This document shows positions 1 to 11,240 of a DNA stretch of 64,000 nt, piece by piece. This DNA comes from Undaria pinnatifida. Its lineage: Eukaryota > Sar > Phaeophyceae > Laminariales > Alariaceae. The translations under genes were made by a program, and so were the position numbers. Below the pieces are notes generated by a model, which was given only the letters and a program-made list of their open reading frames with translations, ran no database searches and was not told where the DNA came from. The stretch's first letter is position 1. Each line of letters opens with the position of its first letter. The stretch spans positions 14,425,702 to 14,489,701 of the forward strand of contig JABAKD010000023.1 of NCBI GenBank assembly GCA_012845835.1, read 5' to 3'.

Positions 1-210
1 TGAGTTTTTATTGGGAGGGGTCCTATTTTTTGTCCACTATAAAGGTAAGTGTTGGTACTTTTACTTGAGGTGGGGATTTTTGAGCTAGATCTAACATCAC
101 ATCTATTTTATAAATTTATTACTGTAGTTTCCCGTGTTTTTGTTACGGTTTGCCGATTTCTGGAGGCATTCCTATAGCGGGGCTAAAAGGCGCCGCAATT
201 GGCTACAAAT

Positions 211-773
211 ATGCCTCCTGTTCTCTCACGCTTGCGCTGTAGTGTGCACTGCATAATCAATCGCAAAGCGAGGTCAAGGCTCCCAGCTGCAATGTCTATC
301 TCGCCCGCCAACCAACCGAAATGTTCCCGAACGGAGGTGATGCTTTCGGCGCACAACTCCATCTACCCAGACTCCCCCGATGATGGTTGTGAGTTCCCAA
401 ACGGACCCATCGATGGGCAGCAATCGCTTGAAGAAGCGTTCCAGGAGGCAGAGGAGCCCAATAGTGTAGGAGTACAAGGGTCTATGTTTGCCGACCCCGA
501 GCCACACGTGGAGACAGACATCCAGGAGGGTCTAATGAGGACTGTGGTGCCTCCGTCGAGTGTCGTGCTGGACGTGGAGGTCGAAGCCCTCATCGCCATT
601 GCGTCTAGCGAGCCCAGGACAGTGCGTGCTCACATCCTCCACGCGCAGAAGCGTTGGCTGGCGGGGCCGGCTGCGAACACCAAGACCCTTTGCAGAAATG
701 GGACAGGGAGCGTCCTCCCGACGCGTCGACATGTGGGAAGCAGTCGACGATCATTGCCGGCATACAGATGCAG
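211..773 (+). CDS. Possible first exon of an unidentified protein
   Basis: An open frame of about 190 codons runs from an ATG at 211 (another in-frame ATG is at 292) and closes just past a consensus donor, CAG|GTAAGG, at 773/774. The predicted peptide is acidic in the middle (residues roughly 60-120, many Glu/Asp/Pro/Ser), which looks like a disordered region. The GC-rich, codon-like composition stands out from the AT-rich flanks. No family is recognised and I could not place a following exon in the repeat-rich sequence downstream. It could also be a broken gene or a transposon gag-like fragment. The in-frame stop four bases after the donor agrees with translation into an intron. Confidence 0.4.
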
Positions 774-779
774 GTAAGG

Positions 780-1560
780 GTTACGCGAAGGAGTGCGGGT
801 GTTTCAGTAGAAATGTACAGTGTAATGCTTACGGCGCGCCGCTGTTTTCGGCATGAAATGCAAGCATCGTTTTATATTGATATTTGTCCCATCTGGTTAT
901 TTACAACTCCGTCCACACACCGTCCACGTACAGCAATTTCTTTTTATATTTTGACGTTTTGGGCCGGAAATAGTTGCATCGTTTGATATTTATATTTGTC
1001 CCATGCCGTTCTTTACAATTACGTCTATTACACGTATAGCAGTACCTTCAACACATGGCACGTACTCGTACGAGGACGATACAGCAGCACTATTTCGGAG
1101 ACCATAGTAAATAGGACTTAATTATTTAGGTAAAAATATGTCCCTTGTAACTGTATACCAGGTACGTTTTTGGGTGTGCCATCGGTCTTATTTGCTTACA
1201 TCGTCCCCCGTAACAGTACGAAGTTAGGACTGTGTGTCGTGCCCATAGCAGGAGTAGGAGCGACATACGACGAGTATGTACTCATGGTGGTGACTGATAA
1301 TTCCTCAAGTATGTTGCCACAGCACTGTACACTGCGGCAGTGTTTTTACGCAGTCGTAGGAAGTACAGGTGTCTCTTTGAGGCGAAAGGCACGGCCATAG
1401 TACGCCCATGCCCAGTGTGGTTGAATATTTCATGATGTCACCAAACCACCATACACAGTTCCAACAGTCAGCCTGCGTTAGGACAGTGGAGGGGTACGCA
1501 TACCTGTCCTTTTTTGTATTCTTCTCCCGGAGAATACCTTCGCAGATACCAGCTCGTATA
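780..1560. other. Stretch without a supported gene
   Basis: AT-rich sequence with scattered short ORFs and no recognisable domain. Phrases such as 'gttttgatatttatatttgtccc' type motifs recur imperfectly near 865-890 and 970-1000, suggesting an old local duplication. Confidence 0.4.
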
Positions 1561-1569
1561 AGTGGACTT

Positions 1570-1890
1570 GCTTGGATCTTTTTTCTGAAAGTGCTCGGTT
1601 GGCACCTCCCTGGCATCTCCGGGGGTCCCACTTCGACACCGCCTCCGTGCATTACTTGCGGAACGGTCCAGCTTTTCTTTTGTTTCTTGCTCAGCCTTTA
1701 TTGCTTTTGTTTCTGCTCGTTTTGCCAGTTGTTTCTTGGCTTTTCAGCTGCTTACTGCAAATTTGGTTTTTCTGCCAACGCGATTTTGAACCTTTCCGCG
1801 ATTTTTTCTTCCTTTTTGTCTAGTAAGTTGAACCTACCGTTTCCCTCTAATTTTCCGCCTGTGTATTAGTTGCGGAACGGTCCAGCTTTA
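1570..1890 (+). repeat. Dispersed T-rich repeat, shared with 49.43-49.76 kb and 63.23-63.30 kb
   Basis: From the phrase GAAAGTGCTCGGTTGG onward this stretch matches 49450-49760: the 'ccctggcatc' block, the pyrimidine-rich block with 'tttattg' and 'gctcg-tttgcc', and the 'gcaaatttggtttttctgcc' block follow in the same order. A short remnant is at about 63230-63300. At 49 kb it is attached to a LINE fragment (the minus strand there encodes a LINE-like peptide), so it is probably LINE-derived. Confidence 0.7.
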
Positions 1891-1974
1891 GCTTTTGTTT
1901 GATTCCCACCATTTGTTTTGTACTTGACGAAGTTTCATCAGCTGAGATCTGGGCTTGGCTCATCATCTCCGCAC

Positions 1975-2345
1975 CGCCCAGCACCCCATCGCAGCGCCAT
2001 AGCTTACAGCAACGCAGCGCCGTGCAGTGCCCTGCGATGCCCTGCAGCTCAGCTCAGCAGCGCACAGCAGCGCTAGCTCAGCAGAGCGAAGCGCTGTGCT
2101 TTGCCGTGCTCTGCCATGCTGCGTTCTTTGCTGTACTTTTTTACTAGTTGGTACATGCCAATATTCGGAGTATCATACCACGTACCGGTACTATTAATAC
2201 TACACCAAGGTTTGTACATATGACGTTGTTATTGGATCACAAACAATGCACCCCCAGCTCAGTTCAGCAAGACTAAGTATAGCTCAGCAGCGCAGCGCAG
2301 TGCGGTGCCGTGCCTTGCCCTTCGTTTTGTGGTGCTGTGTCGTGC
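1975..2345. repeat. Degenerate AGCTCAGCAGCGCAG minisatellite
   Basis: Two clusters (about 1977-2130 and 2250-2345) consist of shuffled GCAGC / GCTCA / GTGC words. The intervening sequence is AT-rich. Short ORFs through it are compositional artefacts. Confidence 0.6.
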
Positions 2346-2961
2346 GACGCTGTGCGTTTTTTGGAACATACGGCAGCAGTTACTATAGTAGCAGTTGTAG
2401 CACCAGGTATGACACAGATACCAGGCTATATACGTGTTTTGTGTACTCGTCTGTTTGCTTTTTCTTCAGTTGATTGTCCTCTCTTGGTCCCCATGCCCCC
2501 CCCCCCCCGCAAATATCGCACGTACTGCCGTTTATAACGTGAAATCAACAAGCACACAACACAGCGCAGGGCATTTAGCTCTGCACAAGCACATCTTGGC
2601 ATTGTTATCAATTCCCTATTCGCACCAAATAATCACGGGCTTCTTCTTCCTGCCCCATTTATTTAACTGCTTCAGTTAGTTGCATCCTTGCGCGTGTACC
2701 ACCAGGTACCGTTGGTACGTGCGTGTACTGTCTTTTTGTTTTTTCGTCGTTGGTTTTGTTCTCCATCTCGGTCCTCTTCGCGATTTTTTCTTCGCAAATT
2801 TCACCCGTACTGCTGCCGATCAGATCGTGACATCGCCAATATCCAGCACAGCACAGACAGGGCAGTCAGCTCCGCGTAACTCTTCACATTATCAAATCGC
2901 TAGTTCGCTAAGTCATGGGCCTCTTTTTTCTGCCCCCTTCACATTTATTAGTTGAAATCTT

Positions 2962-3014
2962 CCTTGCGCGAGCGTATCGGGCGGCGTCAGCCGCCCGCGG
3001 AGCGGAGCCCTTGT
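2962..3014 (+). repeat. GC-rich hairpin element, copy 1
   Basis: A short GC-rich palindromic module in AT-rich surroundings. The core GGGCGGCGTCAGCCGCCCGC folds as a stem with a small loop and is followed by GGAGCGGAGCCCTTGTAT. A near-identical copy lies at 54785-54834, and related forms lie near 13978, 14597 and 16890. Confidence 0.75.
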
Positions 3015-3059
3015 ATATCATACTGTTGTATGTCGACGCCTCCATTTATTACAAGCCCC

Positions 3060-3600
3060 CCCCCATATGAAACCACCCCCGGCGGAGGCCAACACCTTCG
3101 AGAACGCCTCGGGGCAAGCTTGTTTGTATAACTTATCTTCCCTGCCCCCCTTACCCCTGAATTCGTACCGGCGCGTTATTTCTCCCCTATTGTATTCGAA
3201 ATACCGCGCGTTCAGGTAACAGTCGAAGGTATTGATTCCGGAAGCGTATGTTGTCGTTGTTGCTTCCCCGGTGTTTGGACTTTTCGTCACCTCAACGCTT
3301 TTAATTGTTGTTCGTGTTGTTCCGCCCCTCTATCCCTTAGAACGCACGGGGTTGTTTTTTTCCACCAAAAAGGTGTATTACTGTGTCCAGTATCGTGTTT
3401 TTATTCCTGTATGGGACAGATACTAATAACGGCACAAATACGTGGTACCAACAGCCCATAATATAATTGAACGAGTACGCACTTGTGAATACAACGTTGA
3501 ACTATGCGCTCGTAAGATATACGTGGTACAAACATGGAAGGTTTACCCCAAGGCCACACGAACTGTTCGGACAATATAACGATACGTCGAGTCTCTGCGA
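3060..3600. other. Stretch without a supported gene
   Basis: Mixed-composition sequence. A 90-codon minus-strand ORF (3018-3290) has no recognisable motif and overlaps a C-homopolymer, so it is not called as a gene. Confidence 0.35.
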
Positions 3601-3821
3601 GATCTGTTGCATAATGCAGACCCCGCCCCTATTCCCGTTCTCGGTGTTGTCCCACTCCGTCAACGTTTTACTAACAGGATGTCCTCGACCGCCAACATAA
3701 GCGTGGCGCGGACGACGTCGGGTACTGCCTTTCTCGAACGGTTAGGTCCTGCAGCCAGTACCAGGCCTCGATTGCCCTCGGCGCTGTTGGTGCGGGCAGC
3801 CAGTGTCGTCGCGGTAAATGC

Positions 3822-3905
3822 ATGGCGAAGGCCATGTCCATGTTCGGCGGCAAAGGAAAAGACGGGATACCGGCGGTGGTAGTGGAGGCTCTGTGCAAGT
3901 TCTGA
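3822..3905 (+). CDS. Possible last-exon fragment, MAKAMSMFGGKGKDG...
   Basis: A frame ending in TGA at 3903-3905 encodes 27 residues from the ATG at 3822 (MAKAMSMFGGKGKDGIPAVV and on to a C-terminal KF). The peptide looks like real coding sequence: balanced composition and a Gly/Lys-rich turn followed by a hydrophobic stretch. The frame stays open upstream, so it may be the end of a longer exon beginning near 3760. No upstream exon could be joined to it and no family is recognised. Confidence 0.25.
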   Translation: MAKAMSMFGGKGKDGIPAVVVEALCKF

Positions 3906-3949
3906 ATACTCCCGCTGAATCTTGTTGACGCAGGTTACGGCGTTACGGC

Positions 3950-5010
3950 CCTTATTTGGGTGAGCGTTGGAAGCTCGTTTGCGGCCATGTAGCCAGGACG
4001 CACGTACTTCGAAATGTACTTAGACGTAGACGTCTTCTGTGGGGCGTCAAGGAGGTCCCTGGTTTTATCTCACCTGAGTTTTGTTTGAGTCGCCGCAGCG
4101 TGTTCATGTCACAGTATTTTTTTTTGGCGTATCGGGAGTGGGTGTGCGTGTAACGCCTACGACGGCGGGGGGGGTGGTTCGGAGAGGGGGGGAAGGTGGC
4201 GAGTGGGGGTTCGATGCGAAGTCTAGCCGCTATTGTTTTGCGCGTTTGGTTTTCAGAATGCGTGTCGTTCACAACGTACGTTGACGTGGACGCCTTCTTT
4301 CGGGTGTCTAAAAGGTTATCAACTTGGCTTTATATAATCTGAGTTTTGTACGAGTCGCCGCTACGGGTAAATCTCACCCCTTTTTTTTTAGGGGGGGGGC
4401 GGGGTCTCGGAGGGGTGTGAAAGTGCGGCGCGTACGGCGGAGGGGGGGGGGGGGGGGGGCTAGGGGGAGATGCGGGGGGGGGGGGGGGGGGGATCGGCTG
4501 TCAATGCAATGGCTAGCGGCACATTTTTTCGGGAGACCGATTTTAGAATGCTTGAGTATGGGGAACACACTTACTCCATTTTGTCATAATGCGCGTCGTT
4601 CCAAACGTACCTTGATGTGGACGCATTTCGAGTGTGAGAAAGGTCCTCAACTCGGTTTTATCTGAGTTTTGTACGAGTCGCCGCTACGGGTTACTCTTAC
4701 GGGTAGTTTTTTGGGGGGTCTCGGAGGGAGGGATGCGTGTGGGGCGTGCGGTGGGGGAGGTGGCCCGGGGCGGGGGGAGTGTTCAATGCTAGCCGCACAT
4801 TATTTCATTTTTTATGTGTAGTGTTTAATGAGTGGCGGTGGGCAATGGACGTGCACTCCTTGCTCAGGTTGCGCGTAATTTCTAGCGGACGTTGACGTTG
4901 ACGACTTCCGACGGCGATGCAGGAGGTTCCCTCAACGGGTTTACCTTTGCTGAGTTGGGATGAGACGCCACCGCGTCGTGCTTTTCTTTTATTTGTTGAT
5001 GGGGGTTCGG
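3950..5010. repeat. Four-copy tandem array of ~270-330 bp units with poly-G tracts
   Basis: The module 'acgtac-ttgacgtggacgc...ggt...tttatct...gagttttgtacgagtcgccgc' recurs starting near 4000, 4265, 4595 and 4875. Each copy is followed by a G-rich stretch with long G homopolymers (for example 4440-4492 and 5019-5040). Copies diverge progressively. Their parent sequence is not identified. Confidence 0.7.
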
Positions 5011-5157
5011 AGAGGGCGCGGGGGGGGGGGGGGGGGGGGAGGAGAAGGGAGGGCGGGGGGTGCTATCGCGAGGAGTTTACGTGTTGTGTTGTAATGGAAC
5101 GGGTCGGAGCGGCGCTGTCTGGGTCGCTCCATATTATAGTACCTGCTCGGTAGATCT

Positions 5158-5192
5158 CACCAGGTCTTACGTCGAAACACTTCGACCTGGTG
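5158..5192. repeat. Perfect 9-bp inverted repeat
   Basis: CACCAGGTC at 5158-5166 pairs exactly with GACCTGGTG at 5184-5192 across a 17-base gap. Function unknown; it could be chance. Confidence 0.5.
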
Positions 5193-5611
5193 GGTTCCTT
5201 TCGGAGAGTGCTGCGGTGTGTGCGGATGTTGTAGGACACACATACGTCTTTGGTACTCACATGTAGGTATGCATTTTCTTGCTCGTTCAGTAACTTTTAT
5301 TGTCTCAAGACTTGGGAGCGACACCGACGATTACGCGAATAATACAAATATGGATTCGATGGATACAAAGAGACTATCTTATGGCAGGGCATGCGAGATC
5401 GCCGCATATGGTCGTATACGAGGCGTGTTCGTTGTTGCGCACATGACCAACAATGCCGAGGGCAGAACGCTAATTAGTACGACCTCCTTTTATTGTATAT
5501 GCCAATGGTGCACCTACGCCGAGTCTCTGATTTTTCGCCAACCTACGGGATACGTCCACGTAATTTTAGATCACAGCGGTTTGATCCTCCGCCTCTTAAT
5601 ATCCCATGCTA

Positions 5612-6622
5612 TCAGTCATCCTCAGGTGTCGCCACCGTCGTTCCCCTCTGCAGCTCAGCGTACCACCATCTTCGCACATTTCGGGCTCTTTCTTTGGTGA
5701 CCATGCTTTTCGAGGAACGATGGAGGGATTCCACGTTTAGCACACGCCGCGCAGTACGCTGGCTGTACGCGTCGTTTTTTTTTCCCATCCGAACGTCCGT
5801 CGCGACTGCTGCGTTCCTTGCGTCGTTGCTTCCACCGCGATCGTACTTCAGTATGGGTCTCGTCGCCTTCCGCTTTGACGCAGGCACTCCCTGTCCCGAT
5901 GCCAATCCTTGACAAGCCACGTGACCGCCCGCAGCACTGCTCGAGTCCCCTATTTCCTCGTCAGCTCCGCCATCCTCTTGGACTCTGGACGATGAGAATC
6001 TGCCCTGCCCCATGCGTGCCGTGTCCGCCTTGTCGGACTCCCCCTTCACACCCCATGGCCTAATGCAAGCTTTGGCTATAGCCCTGTCGTGGCTGCCCTT
6101 GAACATCCTGGCCTCCTCATGTTTCTCGCTTTTCCGTTCTCCCTTCGCCGCGGATCTCTCCTTTACAGCCTCAGCGGTCCACACGGATTTTTCTGCCTTG
6201 ATGTTGCTTTCCCTCCTTTCTCTGGTCGTCGCGTGCCTCTCGGATTGTACAGGGAGGGGCTGTAGTCCAACCTTCGCACGGAGTGCTTTGACAACGGCGA
6301 CATATCCACCTTCCATCACACGCTCCAGGATAGCTATCTGTGCCCTGGGGAAATGTGTGAAGTAACAATCGCACGTCTTGGGGGGCATGGCAGCGATGCC
6401 GCCATTCGCGCTCTCAATGGTGTTTGTCCCCAACTTCGTGCAGAACGCGGGCGCTCGAATGCTTGTAGTGAGGACCAGGTTCTGAAGGTCACACGTGCTA
6501 CAGGCGTGGGGTTTCTTCTGGTTGCCACCCGACTCGTTGCGACAGTGCGAGAAGAAGGCCCAAGACTGCCCTTCATCCAGCGCGATATGCCGGACCGTAC
6601 CCCTGTTGTGGATACACAGACG
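5612..6622 (-). CDS. Transposase-like ORF fragment, minus strand
   Basis: An open frame of 336 codons ends in a stop at 5612; read upstream it is open to 6622, where an in-frame stop occurs. Its N-terminal part has spaced Cys/His (FFSHCR..., then ACSTC about 20 residues on) followed by KLGTNTIESANGG and a short Tyr/Phe-rich segment. The N-T-x-x-E-S block followed by a Lys and aromatic segment recalls the final part of some DDE-type transposases, where the catalytic Glu sits in such a motif. The C-terminal ~200 residues are charged and low in hydrophobics, probably disordered. A related reading in another frame just upstream (6573-6779, RHRFQKWLMDRG) suggests a frameshift near 6610. No ATG is obvious. 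The assignment is tentative; an unrelated exon is possible. Confidence 0.3.
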   Translation of the reverse strand, partial: RLCIHNRGTVRHIALDEGQSWAFFSHCRNESGGNQKKPHACSTCDLQNLVLTTSIRAPAFCTKLGTNTIESANGGIAAMPPKTCDCYFTHFPRAQIAILERVMEGGYVAVVKALRAKVGLQPLPVQSERHATTRERRESNIKAEKSVWTAEAVKERSAAKGERKSEKHEEARMFKGSHDRAIAKACIRPWGVKGESDKADTARMGQGRFSSSRVQEDGGADEEIGDSSSAAGGHVACQGLASGQGVPASKRKATRPILKYDRGGSNDARNAAVATDVRMGKKNDAYSQRTARRVLNVESLHRSSKSMVTKERARNVRRWWYAELQRGTTVATPEDD

Positions 6623-6789
6623 TCAACGGTGTACCGAACGCAGCGTACATGGGGCAGGTTGAACCGCGATCCATGAGCCACTTTTGAAACCGGTGACGAA
6701 AGAAATAGTGAGCCCGGGGTTTGTTATCATTTTTACCCCCTGAACCACACCACGAAACGTGCAGGCCAGCAATCATCAAATATAGGACC

Positions 6790-7500
6790 TACATTCGATC
6801 CTGTGTTCCAGCAGATACCAGCACCGTCAAGACTCTTTTAGAGGCCATTCTAAAGCCCGCTTCCGTCTTCGCCGCTTTCTGTCCTAGACGTATGTACGGC
6901 AGCATAGTGGCCTGCGCGGTCGGTACACGTCACCGGAGGCGGGCAACACACAAACGTATAGTCCGTCAGGTTCCAAACATTGAAAACACCCCGGCACTAA
7001 AGAACACTTATCTCCGGCATGGGTAGGTGGTCAGAGGTGGAGGGAATACGCTTGGAACGGCCCTCTCGAGCCGGAGGACTTGGCACTTTTTTTTTCTTAT
7101 TTCTTAGTAAGAGGTTGCCTAATTTTTGCAGTAATCTTTATTTTCTGGTCCAACCTTACGTGGATTGTAATTTTGGCACACAAGAATTAGACCCCGCATT
7201 TAGATAGCTCGTGACATTTGCGCCTGGTCTGTTTTTATGTTTAAAAAATCCGATAAACCGACGTTAAATGTTGGCAAAACTACGGATCTCGCAGGTCGAT
7301 TTGTTCAAGTTTACATGCAATAGTTGGCTGTGGGATTTTATTTGAAGGGCGGGAAACGATTCACCACAAGTCATATTCGCATGGAGTTTGTTGCGTTTGT
7401 TCTGAAACACGAAATTCAGCGAGATACTCGTCATTTGTCCCAAAATGACTGATTTGGGCAAAGTTTGGCCTTTTTTTTCTTCATGCAGTGTTGCATACTT
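6790..7500. other. Stretch without a supported gene, below the Helitron 3' side
   Basis: AT-rich sequence lying 3' of the Helitron coding part, which reads on the minus strand. The Helitron 3' hairpin and CTRR terminus should lie in or beyond this stretch, but I could not place them with confidence. Confidence 0.3.
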
Positions 7501-7604
7501 ACTCGTTCCAAGGTTCCCCTCCGGGATGTGGCTGGGGGAATGGCGCAAGCGCCGATAGGAAAGCAACGAACATTTGACGAACACTAAATAATGGCGCTTT
7601 GCAT

Positions 7605-8538
7605 TTAACCGTGGTACTGGAGTGAGTTGTAGTGCTGGATGATAGGGTCGTGCAGAACGTTGCACGAGTTTGGCTCGGGGTGTGTGCTCGAATAATCTGT
7701 GCCAGCAAATGTGACATTGATGTTGATGTTGAATAGATGATAGGCGGTGGTGATTTCAATATGTGTGGCGTAAGCATATGCGTTGGACATGAGGTTGAGG
7801 TAGTGACCGACTGATGTATAGAGCGTGTCGGGTTGACCAAGGGTAGCGACAGATTCGCTTTGGATTCCGCCTGAAATGATGTCGTTGAATGACACCCCGA
7901 ATAAGGGGATTGAGTCGTACAGGTGATCACGAACATGTTGTAGTATTTGCTGTCGTGTAATGAAGTGTGAGTCAGGGTCCCCATGCACTTTGCGGGCTAT
8001 GCAACGAAATGAGCAAGCGCCATCTCCTATCTCATTAACAATGGTCCACTTGTTGCTGTTGTCGTCGCTACTGCTCTCGCCGTTGTCGCTGTTGTTGTCA
8101 CTATCACTGTCCTTGTCGCTACTGCTGTCGCTGTCGATGTCGGTATTGCTTTTATTTGACTTTCCATTCCCTGAGGAATTGACATTCAAATACAGGGGTT
8201 TTCTTCCTGTAGCAGCCAAAATGATTTCCCGAAAGACGACGTTGGCAACTTTGGGAACGTTGTCTATGAGCCTGCTTGTTTTTACGAGACACAGGATGTT
8301 TTCTCGTGAAGTGGTGCGGCTGAGAGCGACGTATAATTGCCCATGCGTGAATGCACCATCTCTTAGATCAAGGCCAACTTTCTGTGGCGTTTGCCCTTGT
8401 GACTTGTTGATTGTGATGGCGTAGCATAAACGAAGAGGAAGTTGATGATGGAAGGTAATTCCTTTGTGGCCTACTTGAGTTTCGAAACAGATTCTGGGTA
8501 TTTTAACAATAGGAAATCCTTCTTGCCGTTAACGAGAC
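7605..8538 (-). pseudogene. Helitron helicase C-terminus fused in frame to an OTU domain
   Basis: A single open frame reads PRICFETQVGHKGITF, LPLRLCYAITINKSQGQT and FTHGQLYVALSRTTSREN (helicase motifs V and VI). It continues without interruption through a Ser/Asp-rich linker (about 40 residues) into GDGACSFRCIARKVHG and ends with IIQHYNSLQYHG. The D-G-x-C and terminal H-Y-N-S blocks are the catalytic Cys and His regions of OTU-family cysteine proteases (usual Cys motif D-G-N-C). The OTU domain is therefore the C-terminal part of the Helitron polyprotein rather than a separate gene. The stop codon is at 7605. Confidence 0.85.
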
Positions 8539-8815
8539 CACTGTCAATGTTAATGTTCTTGATGAACATTACCAAAGCTTCTATCTTAAGTTGCAAGTCA
8601 TGTGGAGGTGTGCCTGGTACCTTAACGGTGTTAAAGTATTCGACAGACACGACCTCTGGCATGTTTTCGTCGTCGGTGACGAGCCGGCCCGAACTCTTCT
8701 CGTGCTGCACATGTCCAGGCAACATGTGCAGAACGTATTCAATGATTTGGTCGATGTTGTCATTGGTAGGTGCTAATATACCGCGGTCATCGAACTTGCT
8801 GTGATTTACTTGCAA
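8471..8815 (-). pseudogene. Helitron helicase, motif region ILAPTNDN to NIDSGLVNG
   Basis: GILAPTNDNIDQI, LPGHVQ, and PPHDLQLKIEALVMFIKNIN then SGLVNGK match the PIF1-like helicase segment 'ILAPTNxxVxxIN...GxPPHxLxLKxGxPVMLLRNLNxxxGLCNGTR'. The frame changes at about 8530, and the following block continues in another frame. Confidence 0.85.
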
Positions 8816-8833
8816 AATATCAGGATAAACGGC

Positions 8834-9520
8834 TTAACCGAGGTCTTCGAAGTTAGTGGTTCCATTGGTTTGGCACACGTGTTCGGAGCCGGCGGAGTCC
8901 TTCGATGTGTACTTGAGAGGTGTAGCTGTACTCCCGTCGGAAATGGTTACTGGTTCGATGTCGCTTTCGCCCACTGCCAGCACTATTTTAGCGTGGGGAA
9001 TGTCTCCTCGGTCTCTCATTGATTTCGTGAGACGAAAACGCTGAACATGTTTCCAGAGGTGCGAGGATAAAGAGGCTTCATCGACAACGTCTCTTGCAGT
9101 ACCAAACTGTACAATTGGGCCACACTGGCGCCAATCTCCTGAGAAGACAATGGTTTTCCCGCCGAAAGGAAGATCATTGTTCATGAGGTCCCTTAGTGTT
9201 GAATCTAAAGCTTCAGGAGCATATTTGCCTGAAATTGGGCATTCGTCCCATATTAATAATCCTGCTTGTTTGAGGACATCAGCTCTTTGAGACTCTGCTT
9301 TGATATTACACGTGCTACCACTAACAGCGTCTGGACCGAAGGCAAGTTTAAAAGTTGAATGTGCGGTGAGACCACCCGGGAGGATCAATGCGGCTTATCT
9401 AGTAGACGCCGTACATGAGATGAGTGTCCCACGAGCTCTGAGATGCAGCAATAGTAGTTTCGGTGAATGTCTCGCCAGTTCCAGCAGGTGCATGGATCAT
9501 GTATACGCCTCCTTTTGTTG
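8834..9520 (-). pseudogene. Helitron PIF1-type helicase core with altered Walker A
   Basis: The reading gives APAGTGETF at the Walker A position (about 9490), where an intact helicase has G-x-G-K-T; here the catalytic Lys is replaced by Glu. Next come GGLTAHSTFKLAFG (motif Ia), LLIWDECPIS (Walker B, D-E), FSGDWRQCGPIVQ (motif III, G-D-x-x-Q) and LTKSMR (motif IV). A stop and a frame change fall between Walker A and motif Ia. The Lys loss alone should abolish ATP hydrolysis. Confidence 0.87.
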
Positions 9521-10303
9521 TATGACGCTGGATGTGATTGCATCAAACACGGTTTTCTGTTCTTGTGTAACTTGGGGGATAAGTTGATCGGCTAACTCTT
9601 GCATTTCTTGCCGGTCGAAAGCTCCGAGGAAGCGGTCGTAATCAGTGTTTTCGTTGTGTACTTTGGGCAAACCATACTTGTCCGTGGATCTGCCATGTTT
9701 GTGACGCATAAAGTCGATAGATATTAGAGCGGCGTTGACGGCAGCAGATTGTGGAAGGTTCGAAGCGAAGTCTGCCGCGAGATCATCGTGGAAAACCTCC
9801 CATAGCGCGCAAGCAGGTGCACCATGCAAGATGAGTGTGGTGAATAGTTGTCGTAATTATTTAGCCGTCGAAAAACCGATGCCTTCTGGTAGACATATCG
9901 TGTACTCCTCAACACCATGAACTAGGCCGATAGCTCTGGCGGCATCTTCGAATGTTTCGTGTAGAAGGCTGTTGACTGTTCGGATATGTGTCCAGCTGGT
10001 TGTGTGTTCATGGAGTAAAAGGAGTCGTAGGTACCATATGTCTCGTTGATCAGGGCTCATGTTTTGAAGACGAGCTACGATTGGCTTGCTTCGGAGATAG
10101 GCAAAATAGAGGTATAGATCGCGCCAATGGGTCGTGGACGAGCCGTTGTCGTTGGAGGTTTCTTCGTCATGGGAGTCGTCATCGCATGGGCGAGATCGCT
10201 TTGATGTGCGTTCTTTTGGCTGGATAATGTATTGTTCATAATATTGCAGGTATGTCAAGTCATTGAATTGATCGTGAAAAGGTCGTCCGAAGTACTTCAT
10301 CAA
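9497..10303 (-). pseudogene. Helitron linker region between Rep and helicase
   Basis: Two frames (9857-10303 and 9497-9829) give YLRLLLLHEHTTSWTHIRTV and then LWEVFHDDLAADF, NAALISID and YGLP. They follow the order of the Helitron linker (FYLRLLL...SFxxLRTV; LWxxF; NxALxxIxxxL...FGLP). One frame change lies at about 9840. Confidence 0.8.
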
Positions 10304-10323
10304 GTTTTACACGGAGGATGTGG

Positions 10324-10650
10324 CTATCGATCGTTGTTTTTCTGCGGAGTCTGCTTCATCGAGGACAACTGGCTGCTCTCCTTCAAGGTGCACAAATAGG
10401 AGAACAACAGCTGGCACGCGTTCTTGCGACCTGAACCCCAAAAAATGCCACATTGCCTCAGAGCTTGAAATGTAGCGCACGCTGCGATATGCTTATCTAT
10501 TTCATTGCCCTTGTCCGTGATTTTTGCTCGAGTAGAATCGGCCGGCTTATATGCGTAATTATACAAGTACGCGATGACAGCTTTACCTGAGACCATGTCG
10601 ATGCAAACATGGCAATCGTATTTCATAATCAAGTACGGGTTGTAAGGCAC
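10324..10650 (-). pseudogene. Helitron segment with PYNPYLIMKYDCH motif
   Basis: PYNPYLIMKYDCHVCIDMV followed by KAVIAYLYNYAYK matches the very conserved Helitron block 'PYNPxLLxKYxxHINVE...KYLxKYVYKG' between Rep and helicase. A frame break follows. Confidence 0.85.
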
Positions 10651-10823
10651 TATGTCGGGGTTGTCTATGGTGGCCTCCGCGGTCTTGGTTTGGCCGTTCT
10701 CGCGTTTGATAGTGGCGCTGTCGTTGTTGTCTAGGCTCCCGATTTTTCGTTGAGAGCGAGGCTACTGTGGAAAGGCTGGGGATAGTGCATTTTGCAATAT
10801 TTTCTCAGTTTTGAGATCTGTTT

Positions 10824-11240
10824 TCATGCAGGGTGCAGAAGGGCTGGATGTACCACATTTTTTATGGACCATGTACTGGAGGACTTTTTGCGCAGCTGGC
10901 CGTTTGCAAGGCTAACATCTGGAAGGTTTGTCCATATCCAATTGCCAACCTCTTTCAATTGCGCGGGGCTTGGTCCTTCAAATTTTATGATAATATGGGT
11001 ATGAACACAACCTCGTCCCTGGTACTCAATGACATAAAGCATGAGATTGCTTTTGAGGTCTGCCAAAAGGGGTCTGAGCTTCATTTTGAAGACACGGTTA
11101 ACTCATTATGGGCGATCCATCCCTGTCTGGCCTTTGTGTAAGTTTTCCGCCATCTCCGGCCATTTGGGGTTTGCTGTGAACGTTGCCATTGAATGCGGCT
11201 TTCCCATTCGTGTGACCACGGCCATTGCATCCAACTACTT
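10824..11240 (-). pseudogene. Helitron Rep domain (HUH nuclease)
   Basis: The reading runs FTANPKWPEMAENL, GQTGMDRP, FKMKLRPLLADL, YVIEYQGRGCVHTHIIIKFE. These match the Rep blocks T-x-N-P-x-W-P-E-I, D-R-P, and YVIEFQxRGxxHxHILLIL, the last carrying the two metal-binding His of the HUH motif. Two adjacent in-frame stops follow the D-R-P block. In an intact element this domain nicks and religates single-stranded DNA through Tyr residues; the catalytic Tyr region was not resolved here. Confidence 0.85.

Noticed and set aside
1572..1823. Hydrophobic ORF (Leu/Phe-rich) as a membrane protein
   Set aside because: Pyrimidine-rich dispersed repeat found at three places in the window; hydrophobicity follows from T-richness.
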